Of a stretch of 64,000 nt of DNA, positions 61,930 to 64,000 are shown piece by piece. The stretch covers positions 816,467 to 880,466 of the forward strand of contig LT598459.1 of NCBI GenBank assembly GCA_900074725.1. The letters are read 5' to 3'. The DNA comes from Lachancea dasiensis. Lineage: Eukaryota > Ascomycota > Saccharomycetes > Saccharomycetales > Saccharomycetaceae. Both the position numbers and the translations under genes were made by a program. The notes below the pieces were generated by a model, which worked only from the letters and a program-made list of their open reading frames with translations, ran no database searches and was not told the DNA's origin. Position 1 is the stretch's first letter; every line of letters starts with the position of its first letter.

Positions 61930-62744
61930 CAGGATGGTCCAAAATTGAGATACAGAATGGACCCAGTAATAGAAAATGGTCTCTTGCCTTGTCCTAAGTC
62001 AAAGTTTGAAGCGGTAACGTTCCTGTGATTTCAACGGATAATGTATCACTGCACATGTGACCATAAAACACGATCCAGCACAACTTCATCTGCGAGCCGA
62101 CTTGGAGAAAGTCAAAGGTTGTTCTGCGGAATCAGGATGTGCCCTGGACCTTGCAGAATGTATTATACACATTTATTTGCTAGTTGAGAGAATGTTATTG
62201 ATATCTTGACAGAACGCATTTTCATATGTGGAATTTCTGATCATCAGCGGCAGTTTCTCGCAGGCGAAGAGCCTAGGAAAGCTACCTTCGTCGAAGGCAT
62301 TTTGCGAAGTTGGGGCCATACCGAATTTCATCGTGCTAAGCCAATTAACTCTCAAAAATCACTCGACACTTTTCTCTTGGCAGAAGCTTTCTAGCCAATA
62401 CTTGTACTCTTGCGAATGGTGGCTGACTTCAAGTCCAAAACTGTTACATGGGGCGGTTTACCCGATAATTTTACGCAGCCGAAGGTAAGGAGAGTCAACT
62501 GTTCTATCTTTTAAGATGATCTCTCGAATTCGTTAGATTCAACATTCACTCTAGCGCTCTTCCAAAATGTTTATAGGGAATTTTAAGCTGCACGGAGGTT
62601 AATGTAAATAATGTGTAACATGCTTTGGTATCGCTATCGACAAGCAATGTCAAGGCTTTTCAAAGACAGCTGAAGAGGAAATATCACTACCTCAAAGGCG
62701 TGACATCCAGGACCGAACGTCATGATCGCGGTATCGAGAACGAA
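61930..62744. other. Intergenic region between CHS6/BCH2 and LSB6
   Basis: About 815 bp. The minus strand at 62176-62457 has a protein-like reading frame interrupted once, possibly a gene relic (see findings). An antisense plus-strand frame of 86 codons (62228-62488) overlaps it. No intact gene is supported. Confidence 0.5.
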
Positions 62745-64000
62745 TCACCACCACGTAAACACTGGAGGCTTAGAGTTGACTAGAACTAACCTTTCAATAA
62801 CGACCTTTTTCGTGCTGTAAGGCTGGGTGAGGGGGTGCGGCTCGTCGACAATATCATGGGGTGGACTCGAAGAATGCGTTAACGCTACCTCAATGGGCAC
62901 GATTTCCTCTGGAACAGAGGAGAGTACCATGGGGGATGACGCAGAGAAAGAGATAGATTCCTCCATAGCAGTTCTGAGGATATTTAGTGGTACTGTAGTA
63001 GAAGGGACGTGCATTATTTCGTCAATTACTAGAGTCCTCATGCGACGCACCAACTCCAAAGGCCCTTGTGTAGGATTCTTAAGCGTTTCAACGACGTTAA
63101 ACGCCTGTCCTTTCAAAACACCCCACTGTCGTCTCCACATGCGAGATTTGAATTCGGCGTCGAGGCTAAATTGCACAGCAAGCTCCTCATAGCATTTTTC
63201 CCACCACTTTGTGCTTGTCAACAGTGGTAAAAAATGTTTACGTGTCGTTTCTGAGAATGGTTGCGCTAGTATATTTACGGGGAGGTACAGCCACCCGTAT
63301 GGGAACGACCTCCACTCGTCGGGATGCTTCCAAGGAAAAGACAAGGCGTTGTCAATGGCCGCTAGTTTGATCTCCCAGGTCTTGTTCGGTAGCTGGCGCA
63401 CTCGAATCATCCAATTGTCAAGTCCGCGATCTGTATTTCGCATAAGGTAGTCCAATATAATTAGTTTCTCGATTTCCAAGCGAAAAGATGACAGAGTTTG
63501 GGTGTTCCAATGAAATTCGTCGTTTGGTCGAACCACTTGCTGTGTGTCTCGATACATGCCAGGGAATGGGTGTTTCTCTAAAAACTCACCAGCACCCAAA
63601 AACCCCTCCACAAAGCGCTGGAAAGATCCTACTTTTTCTCTTGCGCGTGCTTCTGTAGAAAACCATGCTCTCTTCTTGTCGTAAAAGTTTTTAGACATCA
63701 ACGTCACAATTTCGGTATGGGGCACCAAATTAGTTCCCAGAAGCTCATCCAACACGCTCGCGGCGGACTCGGAAACGTATCCCAAGTTTGGAATTAAACA
63801 GCTTCGTCCAAAGAAGCAAGGGAAAAATGTCCTATGTGCCCACTTAGTCCATTTTGGTGATAAGGGACCATATGGCTCTTCGTCCTTGGGTTTAAAAACC
63901 CCCAATGGAATAGTTGGATCAGTCCAACCGTATACGAAATATGATCCGCTGGAGCCTGTTTTGATGCGCTGGAGTTCAATGCCATGTTCTGTGATCGCTT
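62745..64000 (-). CDS. LSB6: Type II phosphatidylinositol 4-kinase Lsb6 (5' end outside window)
   Basis: Partial: 418 codons are visible and the frame continues without a stop past 64000, so the N-terminus lies outside (S. cerevisiae Lsb6 is 607 residues). Lsb6 makes PI4P at vacuole and plasma membranes and binds Las17. Upstream of the first start-like codon (TTG at 63905) the frame encodes GSSGSYFVYG, the glycine-rich ATP loop, and then GVFKPKDEEPYGPLSPKWTKW with the ATP-binding Lys. Then come HRTFFPCFFGRSCLIPNLGY (the Cys-rich segment that is palmitoylated in type II kinases), the catalytic DYLMRNTDRGLDNWM and the metal-binding AAIDNALSFPWKHP. The C-terminus ends in PPVFTWW. Confidence 0.95.
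   Translation of the reverse strand, partial: AITEHGIELQRIKTGSSGSYFVYGWTDPTIPLGVFKPKDEEPYGPLSPKWTKWAHRTFFPCFFGRSCLIPNLGYVSESAASVLDELLGTNLVPHTEIVTLMSKNFYDKKRAWFSTEARAREKVGSFQRFVEGFLGAGEFLEKHPFPGMYRDTQQVVRPNDEFHWNTQTLSSFRLEIEKLIILDYLMRNTDRGLDNWMIRVRQLPNKTWEIKLAAIDNALSFPWKHPDEWRSFPYGWLYLPVNILAQPFSETTRKHFLPLLTSTKWWEKCYEELAVQFSLDAEFKSRMWRRQWGVLKGQAFNVVETLKNPTQGPLELVRRMRTLVIDEIMHVPSTTVPLNILRTAMEESISFSASSPMVLSSVPEEIVPIEVALTHSSSPPHDIVDEPHPLTQPYSTKKVVIERLVLVNSKPPVFTWW

Overview
This window is a gene-dense stretch of a budding-yeast nuclear chromosome (family Saccharomycetaceae). Nearly every long reading frame can be matched to a Saccharomyces cerevisiae gene. Other yeast hallmarks are compact intergenic regions, few and short introns, GTTAGT/GTAAGT donors with TACTAAC-like branch sites, a tRNA-Leu with an intron after position 37, T-run Pol III terminators, a proteasome-control element upstream of RPT6 and a PAC/RRPE pair upstream of the eIF4G gene. 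Gene order shows a lineage that did not undergo the yeast whole-genome duplication: genes that S. cerevisiae keeps on two sister tracks are interleaved here as single copies (RTS3, ALG13, RPT6, eIF4G, TYW3, GTR2; and NTR2 next to SIP4 through LSB6). A Lachancea-, Torulaspora-, Zygosaccharomyces- or Kluyveromyces-type yeast would fit; I cannot name the species.

Layout. 0.1-2.1 kb: a Ser-rich cell-surface mannoprotein resembling the a-agglutinin anchor Aga1, on the minus strand. 2.1-4.1 kb: gene-free stretch with a possible relic. 4.1-15.9 kb: block 1 (RTS3-like, tRNA-Val, ALG13, RPT6, eIF4G, TYW3, intron-containing GTR2). 15.9-19 kb: loose intergenic DNA with tRNA-Arg and tRNA-Leu. 19-34.2 kb: MET17, BPT1, ACO1, STT4. 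34.4-64 kb: NTR2, SIP4, DPB11, GWT1, SRS2, TOK1, BCK1, MRPL49, PHS1, SAP185/190, CHS6/BCH2 and LSB6. LSB6 runs off the right edge of the window, so its 5' end is missing.

The genes serve ordinary cell functions: proteasome, translation initiation, tRNA modification, TORC1 signalling, sulfur assimilation and vacuolar conjugate transport, TCA cycle, phosphoinositide synthesis (STT4 and LSB6), splicing, gluconeogenic regulation, replication and recombination control (DPB11, SRS2), GPI-anchor synthesis, K+ channel, cell-wall-integrity MAPK signalling, mitochondrial translation, very-long-chain fatty acid synthesis, PP2A-like phosphatase regulation and chitin synthase export. Neighbours do not form pathways. 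I found no previously undescribed multi-gene system. The most useful new points are a 14-nt first exon and 61-nt intron in STT4, the GTR2 intron, several start-codon decisions, BPT1 lying between MET17 and ACO1, and the absence of KHA1 between TOK1 and BCK1.
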